From Sporomusa sphaeroides DSM 2875 (GTDB lineage: Bacteria > Bacillota > Negativicutes > Sporomusales > Sporomusaceae), in assembly GCF_001941975.2 (NCBI RefSeq), contig NZ_CP146991.1, positions 3,841,001-3,905,000 of the forward strand: a DNA stretch of 64,000 nucleotides, read 5' to 3'. Of the stretch, positions 43,694-52,781 are shown piece by piece (positions within the stretch are counted from its first letter, which is position 1; each line of letters begins with the position of its first letter). A program made the position numbers and the translations under genes. Under the pieces are notes generated by a model that made no database searches, was not told the DNA's origin, and saw nothing but the letters and a program-made list of their open reading frames with translations.

Positions 43694-44320
43694 CTAACGC
43701 TTTGCAATTTCTGTGATTAGCTTTGCCGCACGGTCTGTATTAAATATACCACACATACAGGGCTTAAATAATTCATCTGCCGCCGCCTGAGCCGTTATTT
43801 TTCCTTTTTTCACTTTTTCAATCATTTCAATAATAAAATTTGCCGATACCATAGCATGACCGCACATAGTTGCAATTTCCAGTATTTCCTGCGGGGGCAG
43901 TTTCTCTCTTTTTCCCCATCTTCCCAGAGAATGTTCCACGGTATGGGGTTTAAGACCTGTTTTCGAGCAGCATTCCCCCACCTCGTCCACTAAGCCGGAA
44001 ATCACGATGGAGAGCCCCAAATCCGCTTGCTTCAAATCTTCAATCATGTCAATTACTGCATCTTTATTATTAAAGGTTGCGGTAACAACAGCACGGTCTT
44101 CCACATTATTGAGCATATTTTCCCGGCTGAGCTGGTGATATTCATTGCCTTTTCTGCAATCGCCCAAAGTCACGCAGTCATTTTTCAAACATAATTCCAA
44201 AAATTTTCTGAGTTTGGGTCCTGATTCCTCGTGATTAATATCCTTGCTGGGCATACAGAGAAACACCCAGTCTCCCTGCAAACTCTCTCTGCTTCCTACC
44301 CGGTGAAGTGTGTGTGTCAT
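43694..44320 (-). CDS. Unrecognised conserved-looking protein, cysteine-rich
   Basis: A 208-residue protein that I do not recognise. It has no signal peptide or membrane segment. Ten cysteines are scattered through it, including LCLKND-C-V, GDC, GECC near the middle and KPCMCG near the C-terminus, enough for an iron-sulfur cluster or metal site. A stretch VTATFNNKDAVIDMIEDL and VISGLVDEVGE suggests an alpha/beta domain. The gene lies two bases after the ferredoxin-like gene, with GGGAGGA inside that gene's end, so the two products are probably made together and may form one enzyme. Confidence 0.8.
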   Translation of the reverse strand: MTHTLHRVGSRESLQGDWVFLCMPSKDINHEESGPKLRKFLELCLKNDCVTLGDCRKGNEYHQLSRENMLNNVEDRAVVTATFNNKDAVIDMIEDLKQADLGLSIVISGLVDEVGECCSKTGLKPHTVEHSLGRWGKREKLPPQEILEIATMCGHAMVSANFIIEMIEKVKKGKITAQAAADELFKPCMCGIFNTDRAAKLITEIAKR

Positions 44321-44322
44321 GA

Positions 44323-45045
44323 CTATTCCTCCCTCACTAGCGGCCTGCCGAGACCAATATTTACTTTACCGTTTGGCGACATCCACATTCCATCCTCTTC
44401 AACAATTTTTACATGAGGAATAACGCCATCGCCGGTAACCTTGGAGCAAATATCCAGACTGAACACTGTATCAAGGGCCGGCGCCACTTCTTTAAGAATT
44501 TGCAAAATTACGGGCGCTTTCTCTTCCCTCACCCCAAATTCAATAATGGCGGAAAGCACTTTTTCATTTAACAGTTCGTCCTTAAACTTTCCGGTAGCCG
44601 TATCGGACATCATACTGGTAATCGGGTTTTCTTTTTCAAATTCAACATTTTCTTTGGCAACAGCCATTGCAATTTTTTCCACATCATACATACGGGTGGC
44701 AACACCCGGGCGGCCCAGTTCGATAGCAATTCCGATCCAGCCCTTTTTAAACCGCCCTGTAACCTCGTTGGTCTTCATTTCCTCGGTGCCGCGGCCGGAT
44801 ATCTGGGACTCCTCGGCAATGGTGAGTACATCGCTCATAATGCTCCGGATGGTCCGTGGCCATGTTAATTCCTGCTGATAAAGAGAATCTGTCGGACAAA
44901 CCCTTAAACGCTGGCACACCCCACATTCCACGCACTCATCAAAGTCAATCAGCACTTGCTTTGCTGCGTCTCTCACAATAGCCGAAACAGGACATTTGGT
45001 TATGCATAAACCACAGTTGACACATGTTTCTTTGTTAATTTCCAT
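44323..45045 (-). CDS. Ferredoxin-like protein with unrecognised C-terminal domain
   Basis: A 240-residue protein. The first 55 residues are a two-cluster ferredoxin: CVNCGLCITKCP and CVECGVCQRLRVCP, the second with one extra residue before the last cysteine. The remaining 180 residues show no family I know; GRPGVATRMYDVEKIAMAVA and FSLDICSKVTGDGVIPH may be strand-helix units, and the end repeats a GLGRP motif (NIGLGRPLV). It is the first gene behind a perfect sigma-54 promoter and probably carries electrons for a redox step in the pathway. AAGGAGGAG precedes the ATG. Confidence 0.85.
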   Translation of the reverse strand: MEINKETCVNCGLCITKCPVSAIVRDAAKQVLIDFDECVECGVCQRLRVCPTDSLYQQELTWPRTIRSIMSDVLTIAEESQISGRGTEEMKTNEVTGRFKKGWIGIAIELGRPGVATRMYDVEKIAMAVAKENVEFEKENPITSMMSDTATGKFKDELLNEKVLSAIIEFGVREEKAPVILQILKEVAPALDTVFSLDICSKVTGDGVIPHVKIVEEDGMWMSPNGKVNIGLGRPLVREE

Positions 45046-45225
45046 TGTAACAACTCCTCCTTAAAAAAATTTATGACCACATGCTCTGCAACAACTTTAC
45101 CCGGAATGGCTCGCCTCCTTTAGTAAAAAGTAACGTATGCAGCTTACTGGCCTGTTTTTTCCGCATTAAGACCGATTTCACCCTACGGTAGTCATCATCA
45201 GTCCGCAGACTCAATAGCATTGGAT

Positions 45226-45242
45226 TGCAAAATCCGTGCCAA
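45226..45242 (-). promoter_or_regulatory. Sigma-54 promoter of the ferredoxin-like/tctC/panB operon
   Basis: Read on the minus strand, TTGGCACG-GATT-TTGCA matches the RpoN consensus at every fixed position (GG and GC ten bases apart). Transcription should start near 45214, about 170 bases ahead of the ferredoxin-like gene. Confidence 0.9.
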
Positions 45243-45249
45243 TAGTAAA

Positions 45250-45299
45250 AATATAAACATAAGACGCCGGGTAATGGCCCGGCGTCTTATGTTTATATT
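45250..45299. terminator. 22-bp hairpin between the activator gene and the sigma-54 promoter
   Basis: A perfect 22-bp stem with a six-base loop lies 3' of the activator gene and seven bases upstream of the -24 box. It is probably a terminator that protects the sigma-54 promoter from read-through. Confidence 0.8.
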
Positions 45300-45357
45300 G
45301 ATTTAATTTACAAAATTGTCTTAATAAACTGATTATGCAGCCTGCTGTTTTGCAACC

Positions 45358-45374
45358 TTTTGTTCTATTTGTTC
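45358..45374 (-). promoter_or_regulatory. Candidate activator sites (TTTGTTC repeats)
   Basis: TTTGTTC occurs at 45359-45365 and 45368-45374, about 130 bases upstream of the sigma-54 promoter on the minus strand. The same heptamer occurs upstream of the tctB sigma-54 promoter (47428-47434 and, reversed, 47673-47679). Such repeats could bind the PrpR-like protein. Confidence 0.35.
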
Positions 45375-45380
45375 ACCATG

Positions 45381-47294
45381 TTACATTTCCTTTAACCACC
45401 GCCATAATGTCGTCCTGCTGATGCCAAGTTTGGCTGCAGCTTTAGCGTAATGATAATTTACATCCTGAAGCACTTCGAGCAGGATGGCTTTATCCAGTTT
45501 TTGCTTAGATTTAGCGGTATACAGTGATGGTTCACTGCTTTTTGCCGCGTTTACCTCCAGGCCGGCAGCCAAAGCATCTTTTTCCGGGTTAAAGGCGGAC
45601 AAAACATCCTCTTTGGTGATCGTGTCACTGTAGGCAATTACCGCCAGGCGCTCTGCAATATTCATCAGTTCCCGGACATTGCCCGGCCAGGAATACCGGT
45701 CCAGCAATAGTTGCGCAGCCGGCTCAATTGTCTTATCAGGCTTGCCAAAACGCGAGCAGTAGGAGTGCAAAAAATATTCAAACAGCTGCAGTACATCCCC
45801 CGTCCGTTCCCGCAAGGGCGGAACATGCAGTTCCAAGACATCCAGCCGATAGTAAAGATCCGGGCGAAAGGCCTTTTCCCGGATCATTTCCCCCAAATCC
45901 CGGTTGGTCGCCGCTATGACCCGTACGTCTATCGGAATGATCTTACGATCGCCCAGGCGCATGATCTCCCGTTCCTGCAATACCCGCAGCAGGCGCCCCT
46001 GCATTTTAATCGAAATTTCCGATATCTCATCAAGAAAGATTGTTCCTTTATGGGCCAGTTCAAATAAGCCTGCCTTACCTTCTTTGGCGGCTCCCGTAAA
46101 GGCTCCGCCGACATAGCCAAAAAGCTCGCTTTCCAGCAGATTCTCCGGCAAAGCCGCGCAATTAAAGGCTACAAACGGACCGGCCGCTCTGTCACTGGCA
46201 CTATGGATGCTTTGAGAAAACATTTCCTTACCGGCTCCGGTTTCGCCGACAATAAGCACATTAGAGTCAACAGCGCTGTATTCTTTGGCTATCTCAATCG
46301 CGCGCCCAATAGCCCTGCTTTTGCCAAAAATATTAGAAAAGGAAAATTTGGCACTGTGCCCCTGAGGATAAATTTTCCGTCTGATTTTTCCTTCCAGTTC
46401 CTGAATGCTGGAAACCGGCTGGAAGGTGGCAATGGCTCCCACAACCTGTCCTTTTACGGCAATGGGCGCATTATTAATGATTACCTGCCTGTCCCCCAAG
46501 GTTTTAATTTCGCCCACTTCGGCTACTCCTGTCGCCAGAACCCTGCCCAGGCGCAATTCCGGCAAAACCTTATCTGCCGGTTTACCTTCCATTTTACCCT
46601 CCAGCCCGGTTATTTCCGTTGCGGACGCATTGATTAAATTAATATTGCCCTGTTCATTTACAGCCACTACACCCTCAATGGCATAATCAAGAATGGTACG
46701 AAATCTTTCGCTTCGCTCCTGTTCCTGCTTTTTGACAAAATAGGTCCGTTTGGCCTCAATCAAAGCCTGATAAATGGCTTCCCGCCCGGTTTTTATGAAA
46801 ACAGTTTTCAGCCCAATTTGTTCGGCAATACGGGTTGACACAACCCCGCCACAGACTATAGTAATGCCGCCATTTTTAATGGCGGTTAAACTTTTTCGCG
46901 CAGCTTCCTCATTATCCACAATACTGGTGACAATTTCAATCCCGGTGATCTCGTTGATGCTGCGGGCGCCATACACCATGTCTTCTGTGCCGACAATAGC
47001 CACCCGCTGCGATTTATACCGGGTCTGGCATTCCAAAACCGCACGGATAACATCATAGCCGCTGACAGGCAAACGAATCACCGGAATATCCTCCATAACC
47101 CGTTCTGCCATAGAGGCAGTCATCCCCCGGGCGACAACAACATCGGTTTTGAGCTTCTTATAATCAATCCGCCGCGGTACCCCGTCAATAGCCAAAAGCT
47201 CAATTGTCCAGTTACAATCGTTTTGCTGGGTAAAAACCTCCTGAATGTCCTCAAAAATATCTGAGTACGGAACCATAAAAGTGATTTTAGCCAT
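45381..47294 (-). CDS. Sigma-54-dependent activator with PrpR-N sensor and PAS domain
   Basis: A 637-residue enhancer-binding protein. Order: PrpR-type N-terminal sensor (about 1-190), PAS domain (about 195-310), AAA+ domain (about 325-560) with Walker A GETGAGKE, the sigma-54 contact loop GAFTGA and arginine-rich sensor FRPDLYYRL, and a Fis-type helix-turn-helix at the end (AAAKLGISRTTLWRWL). PrpR-N domains bind small carboxylate-type effectors in related activators. The gene lies between two operons with sigma-54 promoters and so is their probable regulator. GAGGTGAAAA precedes the ATG. Confidence 0.93.
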   Translation of the reverse strand: MAKITFMVPYSDIFEDIQEVFTQQNDCNWTIELLAIDGVPRRIDYKKLKTDVVVARGMTASMAERVMEDIPVIRLPVSGYDVIRAVLECQTRYKSQRVAIVGTEDMVYGARSINEITGIEIVTSIVDNEEAARKSLTAIKNGGITIVCGGVVSTRIAEQIGLKTVFIKTGREAIYQALIEAKRTYFVKKQEQERSERFRTILDYAIEGVVAVNEQGNINLINASATEITGLEGKMEGKPADKVLPELRLGRVLATGVAEVGEIKTLGDRQVIINNAPIAVKGQVVGAIATFQPVSSIQELEGKIRRKIYPQGHSAKFSFSNIFGKSRAIGRAIEIAKEYSAVDSNVLIVGETGAGKEMFSQSIHSASDRAAGPFVAFNCAALPENLLESELFGYVGGAFTGAAKEGKAGLFELAHKGTIFLDEISEISIKMQGRLLRVLQEREIMRLGDRKIIPIDVRVIAATNRDLGEMIREKAFRPDLYYRLDVLELHVPPLRERTGDVLQLFEYFLHSYCSRFGKPDKTIEPAAQLLLDRYSWPGNVRELMNIAERLAVIAYSDTITKEDVLSAFNPEKDALAAGLEVNAAKSSEPSLYTAKSKQKLDKAILLEVLQDVNYHYAKAAAKLGISRTTLWRWLKEM

Positions 47295-47742
47295 TTTTCA
47301 CCTCATTAAGTTGCGCCTTAACACACACCCAGTAGGAATTTGACATAAAGCATCAAACTCTAATAATAATTGCCAAAAAAATCTGTTCTGTTGTTGCTAA
47401 ACAACCACCGGGACGTAAGTTACAGCATTTGTTCCATTCATTTTTGCATTTGCCAGAATCTCCGGAATAATTTTATAATTCGGTAAAAAAACTGCAAATC
47501 CTTGTCGATATTTTTGGGGAGCGCTTTGCTGCAGCCGGCGAATGGCTCTGAATTTGGAATAGATAATTGACAGGAACTATGCCTCCAAGGCAGTTTATTT
47601 CGTTGTTACTGCTTTTTTAATTTGCAACAAATAAAACAATACGTTCCATTGAAACACAGAAAAATCCCTTTTGAACAAATACTACCCGGACATTAGTTGT
47701 AAAAAAGTCAGTAATTTCACACTTTTCCTTTTTATTCTGAAT
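47295..47742. other. Long control region ahead of tctB
   Basis: No gene. It contains inverted and repeated short elements (TTTGTTC at 47428, GAACAAA at 47673, GTTCCATT at 47431 and 47643, TTGTT-GCTA-AACAA at 47391) that are likely binding sites for the activator. No terminator-like structure is evident. Confidence 0.4.
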
Positions 47743-47759
47743 TCGGCATAGTTTATGCA
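47743..47759 (+). promoter_or_regulatory. Sigma-54 promoter of the tctBA-pdxA operon
   Basis: TCGGCATA-GTTT-ATGCA keeps GG and GC ten bases apart and departs from the consensus at two positions. Transcription would start near 47770, leaving a 160-base leader before tctB. Confidence 0.7.
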
Positions 47760-47933
47760 TAAGTAATGAGTATCACTCTATTTAATACATGCCTATACAC
47801 AGGGTACTATCCTGAAATCTAAGAACCAGGCACCGGTATAGGCTGAGTATCCCACATCAGCATACTGAGGAGGTGAGTATTCAAAATATTCATCCATATC
47901 AAAAAACATTATTTATGAGGAGGAGAGAGGGTT

Positions 47934-48377
47934 ATGAAAATTGCGCTTAATGCCGATCGGGTAATTGCAATTCTTTGCGGTCTTGTCGGAGGATTCTGGG
48001 CATATTCCGGCTGGTTTAATTATGGCTTTTGGGTAAATAAAGGTCCCGGCCCGGGGTTTATCCCGGTGATTGTCGGTATAGTAACGTGCATTCTCGCTGC
48101 TGTACAAACACAAAATTATGACAAAGAAGCAGAACCGGTAGATGTAAAAGCAATTCTGCCGATTGCCGCCATGATTGCTTTTACGATATCTGTCAGTATA
48201 ATCGGATTTTTGCCTACCGTATTTTTGTTTTTGGTCCTCTGGCTGATCACCCAGGGTTCCTATTCCCGTACTTTTTCCGTTTCTCTTGCCGCGATAGCGA
48301 CCGGACTCATCTGGGGAATCTTTGAATACTGGCTGCAAGTGCCCTTTCCCGGCGGCCTGATAAAATCATTATTGTAG
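47934..48377 (+). CDS. tctB: Tripartite tricarboxylate transporter small membrane protein TctB
   Basis: A 147-residue protein with four hydrophobic segments; the N-terminal WVNKGPGPGFIP after the first helix is the TctB mark. It partners TctA in sodium- or proton-driven carboxylate import. GGAGGAGAG precedes the ATG. tctA begins fifteen bases after its stop. Confidence 0.92.
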   Translation: MKIALNADRVIAILCGLVGGFWAYSGWFNYGFWVNKGPGPGFIPVIVGIVTCILAAVQTQNYDKEAEPVDVKAILPIAAMIAFTISVSIIGFLPTVFLFLVLWLITQGSYSRTFSVSLAAIATGLIWGIFEYWLQVPFPGGLIKSLL

Positions 48378-48392
48378 AAAGGAGCTTACACT

Positions 48393-49904
48393 ATGGAAGA
48401 AATATTCTCTCATTTGTTGAACGGCTTTGGGCTCGCATTGACGGAAAAGAATTTGATGGCCGCACTGGCCGGCGCCGTTATGGGCATGTTTGTCGGAGCT
48501 TTGCCCGGTATCGGTTCGGTTATGGGCGTAGCCCTGCTCCTGCCGCTGACTTTCAAAATGGATCCAACCACAGCAATTATTATGCTGGCCGCTTTATACT
48601 ATTCAACCATGTTTGCCGGCTCCTTCACAGCCATCTTAATCAACATCCCGGGCGATCCTCCGGCAGTAATGACCACCATGGACGGCTATCAGCTGACATT
48701 GAGGGGCAAAGCCGGCAAAGCACTGGCGGTGTCTAACTGGTCTTCTTTTGTCGCCGGGTTTATCGGTGTTGTCATCCTTACCTTTATGGGTCCCCTGCTT
48801 GCCAATGTGGGGCTGGCTTTTGGACCGGCCGAAATGACGTCGGTTATATTGCTGGCAATTATGGCCATTGCCTGGCTGCTGGGCGACAATCCCCGCAAAG
48901 GGCTGCTTTCCACCTGCCTGGGAATTCTGCTGGCAACAGTAGGGCTGGACCTGGCTGTTGCTATGCCCCGTTTTTCCTTCGGTGTAAATGAACTCTTAAG
49001 CGGTATTGATTTTATCCCCCTGGTTATCGGCCTCTTGGGAGTAAACGAAATTGTGACCATGGCGCTGAACAAAACCGGTTACCAATTTAAAACAACAGAA
49101 AAACTGTCTTTACGAAGCAATTATCTCAACTGGCAGGAAATCAAGCAAATTTTCCGGCCAACCATGGTTAGCAGCTTTATGGGGACTTTTGTCGGCTGTA
49201 TTCCGGGCGCAGGCACAACAACCGCCTCGTTTTTAGCCTACGTTTTGGAAAAACGTACCGGCAAAAATAAGGAAAACATGGGCAAGGGCGCGCTGGAAGG
49301 TGTCGCCGCTCCGGAAGCGGCTAATAATGCGGCAGCGGCAGGCGCTTTTGCGCCCTTGCTGTCTTTGGGAATTCCCAGTTCGGGAACAGCGGCCATATTG
49401 CTGGGCGGCCTAATGATGTGGGGCATTACGCCGGGACCGCTGCTCTTTACCGACCACCCCGATCTTGCCTGGGGCCTGATTGCCTCCATGTACACCGGCA
49501 ACGTTGTCTGTATGATTATCGCAGCCCTCAGCATTCCTTTAATGGTCCACGCCTTGCGCATCCCTCCCGCCATACTGACCCCGATCATCATTGTAATCTG
49601 TATTGTGTCCGCGTACTCTGTCAACAATAGTCTTTTTGACATTTGGATAATGATTGCCATCGGCATTGTCGGCTACTTCTTTAACCGTTACAAATATCCG
49701 GTAGCTCCGTTTTTGATGGCTTTCATCCTGACTCCCCGGCTGGAAACATCGCTGCGTCAGGCTTTTGATATCTCTAACGGCAATGCCATGATTTTTATTG
49801 ACAAGCCCATTTCACTGGCATTTTTAACTGCCATTCTGCTCTTCTTCGTTGTGCCGCCATGCATTAAATTTGGTAGAACCTGCTTTGCTAAAAAGGACCT
49901 GTAG
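48393..49904 (+). CDS. tctA: Tripartite tricarboxylate transporter large membrane protein TctA
   Basis: A 503-residue protein with about a dozen hydrophobic segments. The two glycine-rich family loops are present: GALPGIGSVMGVALLLPLTF near the start and CIPGAGTTTASFLAY in the middle, plus AGAFAPLLSLGIPSSGTAA. It is the permease of the TctABC system; the receptor TctC is encoded 5 kb away across the regulator. Substrate unknown. Confidence 0.95.
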   Translation: MEEIFSHLLNGFGLALTEKNLMAALAGAVMGMFVGALPGIGSVMGVALLLPLTFKMDPTTAIIMLAALYYSTMFAGSFTAILINIPGDPPAVMTTMDGYQLTLRGKAGKALAVSNWSSFVAGFIGVVILTFMGPLLANVGLAFGPAEMTSVILLAIMAIAWLLGDNPRKGLLSTCLGILLATVGLDLAVAMPRFSFGVNELLSGIDFIPLVIGLLGVNEIVTMALNKTGYQFKTTEKLSLRSNYLNWQEIKQIFRPTMVSSFMGTFVGCIPGAGTTTASFLAYVLEKRTGKNKENMGKGALEGVAAPEAANNAAAAGAFAPLLSLGIPSSGTAAILLGGLMMWGITPGPLLFTDHPDLAWGLIASMYTGNVVCMIIAALSIPLMVHALRIPPAILTPIIIVICIVSAYSVNNSLFDIWIMIAIGIVGYFFNRYKYPVAPFLMAFILTPRLETSLRQAFDISNGNAMIFIDKPISLAFLTAILLFFVVPPCIKFGRTCFAKKDL

Positions 49905-49972
49905 ATTACAGACATTAAACAATGTACCATACTGAAATCCGGCTAAACAGCCGGGATGGTTAAACAGCAACA

Positions 49973-50021
49973 AAACAACAGGGACTGGCATCCAGGCATG
50001 GGATCTCAGTTCCTGTTGTTT
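49973..50021 (+). other. Hairpin between tctA and the pdxA homologue
   Basis: AAACAACAGG and CCTGTTGTTT form a 10-bp stem; a small CCGGCT/AGCCGG hairpin lies just before (49939-49954). There is no T-run, so an mRNA stability element is likelier than a terminator. Confidence 0.45.
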
Positions 50022-50061
50022 AACAAATAGTTAACTCTATAAAATGAGGAGGAATACCGTC

Positions 50062-51045
50062 ATGAAACCACTGCTAGGTATTTTACTGGGTGACGCAACA
50101 GGCATCGGGCCGGAACTTGTTGCCAAGTTATGCAGCACTGCTAAACTGCGGATGTATTGCCGGCCAGTCTTGATTGGCGATCTGCGGGTGCTGGAAATGG
50201 GAAAAAAGATTGCAAAAACAGACTTTCCGGTTGTTGTAATTGATGATATCTCTCAGGCCAGTTGGGACAACGGCCTTCCTGTATTAGACCAGAGAAACCT
50301 TGATCCTGCTACTATAACATTAGGGAAAATTGACAAACTTTCCGGAAAAATCACCGGTGACATGTTGGTTACGGCAATAAACCTGCTTCGCCGGGATGCT
50401 CTTGACGGCTTTGTTTATGCACCGCTAAATAAGGCAGCACTGCAATACGGGGGCTATGATTTTGAGGATGAACAGCAACTATTTGCCCATTATCTGGACT
50501 GGCATGGCCCGAGCAGTGAGATGAATGTCTTAAAAAACCTTTGGACATCACGGGTCACAAGCCATATCCCTTTGGAGCAGGTATGTGCCAGTCTAACTAC
50601 TGACACCATTTTGACAGCCATCCGTCTGGCCCATCAAACCCTGCAAAAAGCAGGCTTTCAGGACCCGCGCATTGCTGTTGCCGCCGTAAATCCGCATGCC
50701 GGCGAGGATGGGCTGTGCGGGCGCCAGGAGATTGACATCATCGCCCCTGCCCTCCGGCTTGCCCGGGCGGAAGGCATAAACGTCATGGGCCCCTATCCGT
50801 CAGATACCATTTTCATTAACGCGTTTAAAGGACATTATAATGCCGTAGTTACCATGTTCCACGACCAGGGGCAGATTGCGCTAAAGCTGCTGGGCTTCCA
50901 GTTTGGCGTGACGGTTGCCGCCGGTTTACCGTATGCCATCACGACCCCGGCTCACGGCACTGCCTTTGATATCGCCGGCTTTGGGCTCGCCAATCCGAGT
51001 GCGACCGAGCAGGCCGTGTTGATTGCTGCCAGACTGGCCGGGTAG
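50062..51045 (+). CDS. pdxA: PdxA-family hydroxyacid dehydrogenase (second copy)
   Basis: A 327-residue PdxA homologue. The metal histidines lie in RVTSHIPL, VNPHAGEDG and FHDQGQIALKLLGF, and the C-terminus reads AHGTAFDIAGFG. It differs from the copy at 1777 and lacks a kinase partner. ATG 50062 has GAGGAGGAA ahead. In this operon it likely oxidises, and may decarboxylate, an acid brought in by TctABC or a product of it; vitamin B6 synthesis is less likely given the surroundings. Some PdxA relatives act on diol acids (as TphB does), so an unphosphorylated substrate is possible. Confidence 0.85.
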   Translation: MKPLLGILLGDATGIGPELVAKLCSTAKLRMYCRPVLIGDLRVLEMGKKIAKTDFPVVVIDDISQASWDNGLPVLDQRNLDPATITLGKIDKLSGKITGDMLVTAINLLRRDALDGFVYAPLNKAALQYGGYDFEDEQQLFAHYLDWHGPSSEMNVLKNLWTSRVTSHIPLEQVCASLTTDTILTAIRLAHQTLQKAGFQDPRIAVAAVNPHAGEDGLCGRQEIDIIAPALRLARAEGINVMGPYPSDTIFINAFKGHYNAVVTMFHDQGQIALKLLGFQFGVTVAAGLPYAITTPAHGTAFDIAGFGLANPSATEQAVLIAARLAG

Positions 51046-51089
51046 GCAAGGTGCGCTGGTATTGTTAAGAGAGAGGAACAGTATAAATT

Positions 51090-52781
51090 ATGAACATGGG
51101 CTTAAAAATTAAAACCATTGCTTTTTTCCTGCTGGTCGTCCTGATCAATGCCATTGGCTTGGGAATTACCGGCTATCAAATCAATCAGGTTACACAGGAG
51201 TTGAAAGAAAGTCAGGAGAATTCCCTGCCAATGCTGCTGACAACCAGTAAGGTTGCGTTTAATATCGCTACCCAGGCTGCCGAGGTCCGCGGTTTTATCG
51301 CGGCAGGAACCCAGGAAATGCTCTTTAACTACCAACGGCTGAGTATTGAGAACACAAAACTGGAAGAAGACCTGCTGGCAAATGCCAAAACAGAGGAAGA
51401 CCAGCAACTGGTTGCTGAATTGAAAGCATTGAACGAACTCTTTGACCGCATTGCCGGCGAGAAAGTCATTCCTTTACGGCAGCTCAATAAAGAGGCCGAA
51501 GCCATACAGGTAATGGAAGCCGACTTAACACCGGTTACCGTTGCCCTGTTAAACAAGACCGGTGAATACATCAATTTCAGGGAACAACATATTCACACGG
51601 CTTTCAATACCATGATAAAAACCATCCAAACCACCCAGACCATAGCTCTTGCCCTTAGCTTTTTATCGGTTATTCTCGGTATCCTGATCGGCTTTCTCAG
51701 CGCCCGGGCCATTACCCGGCCGCTGACTGCCCTGGTTGATACAGCCCGGAATATTGCCGACGGCAACCTGCAGCAACAGGTACAAGTCAACCGTCAGGAT
51801 GAAATCGGCGAATTGCAAAAAGCGTTCGGAACCATGGTTTCCCACCTGCGGGCTGTGGTTTCAACCGTACAGGAAAATGCCAGACAGGTGGCTGCTGCTT
51901 CCTCAGAACTTACTGCCAATGCCGGGCAATCGGCTGAAGCCGTCAATCAGGTCGCCGCCGCTATTACAAATGTGGCCTGTGGTGCTGAACAACAGCTCAA
52001 CGCCATCAATGAAACGACAGCCGTTGTCGAACAGATGTCGGCAGGTATTCAGCAAATCGCCGCCAGTGCCAATGCCGTATCCGCCAGTTCGGAACAAACC
52101 GCCGGCGCTGCCCTGGAAGGCCAAAAAGCCATTGATACCGCTATTGAACAAATGAACTCCATCAAAGTTACGGTGGAGCGGTCGGCCCGGGTGGTAGCCA
52201 AACTCGGCGACCACTCCCAGGAAATCGGTCAAATCGTTGCCACAATTTCCTCCATCGCCGGCCAAACTAATCTGCTGGCCTTAAATGCGGCCATCGAAGC
52301 GGCCCGGGCCGGTGAACAGGGACGAGGCTTCGCCGTTGTTGCCGAAGAAGTGCGGAAACTGGCCGAACAATCACAGGAAGCCGCCAAACACATTGCCGCA
52401 TTGATCAGTGAAATTCAGGCAGATACCAACCAGGCTGTCGTTGCCATGGAATCCGGCAACCAGGAAGTCAATGTCGGCACAGAAGTCATTGGCACAGCCG
52501 GCAGGAATTTTCATGAAATCACTACCGGTATCCACGGTATGTCGGCACAAATCCGGGAAATTTCCGCGGCTGTTCAGGAGATGGCCGGCGGCAGCGGGCA
52601 AATCGTCAGCTCGGTCCGCACCATCGACAGGATCAGCCAGGATACCTCCGGCCACACCCAGACTGTTTCGGCCGCTATCCAACAGCAGTCTGCCTCTATG
52701 GAAGAAATCGCCGCTTCCAGCGGCTTCCTGGCAAAAATGTCGCAAGAATTACAAAACTCTATTCAGCGCTTCCGGTTGTAA
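51090..52781 (+). CDS. Transmembrane methyl-accepting chemotaxis protein
   Basis: A 563-residue chemoreceptor: transmembrane helix 1 (about 6-28), a helical ligand domain outside the membrane (about 29-185), transmembrane helix 2 (about 187-210), HAMP (about 211-265) and the signalling coiled coil with tip [15 protein letters not shown] and [14 protein letters not shown]. It follows the pdxA homologue by 44 bases and may sense the substrate of the TctABC regulon, but a weak ribosome site and its own spacing leave it possibly independent. Confidence 0.9.
   Translation: MNMGLKIKTIAFFLLVVLINAIGLGITGYQINQVTQELKESQENSLPMLLTTSKVAFNIATQAAEVRGFIAAGTQEMLFNYQRLSIENTKLEEDLLANAKTEEDQQLVAELKALNELFDRIAGEKVIPLRQLNKEAEAIQVMEADLTPVTVALLNKTGEYINFREQHIHTAFNTMIKTIQTTQTIALALSFLSVILGILIGFLSARAITRPLTALVDTARNIADGNLQQQVQVNRQDEIGELQKAFGTMVSHLRAVVSTVQENARQVAAASSELTANAGQSAEAVNQVAAAITNVACGAEQQLNAINETTAVVEQMSAGIQQIAASANAVSASSEQTAGAALEGQKAIDTAIEQMNSIKVTVERSARVVAKLGDHSQEIGQIVATISSIAGQTNLLALNAAIEAARAGEQGRGFAVVAEEVRKLAEQSQEAAKHIAALISEIQADTNQAVVAMESGNQEVNVGTEVIGTAGRNFHEITTGIHGMSAQIREISAAVQEMAGGSGQIVSSVRTIDRISQDTSGHTQTVSAAIQQQSASMEEIAASSGFLAKMSQELQNSIQRFRL

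Noticed and set aside
50062-51045. PdxA homologue as a vitamin B6 biosynthesis gene
   Set aside because: It lies within the tctBA operon under a sigma-54 promoter and has no pyridoxine-pathway neighbour; a catabolic role is more economical, although not proved.
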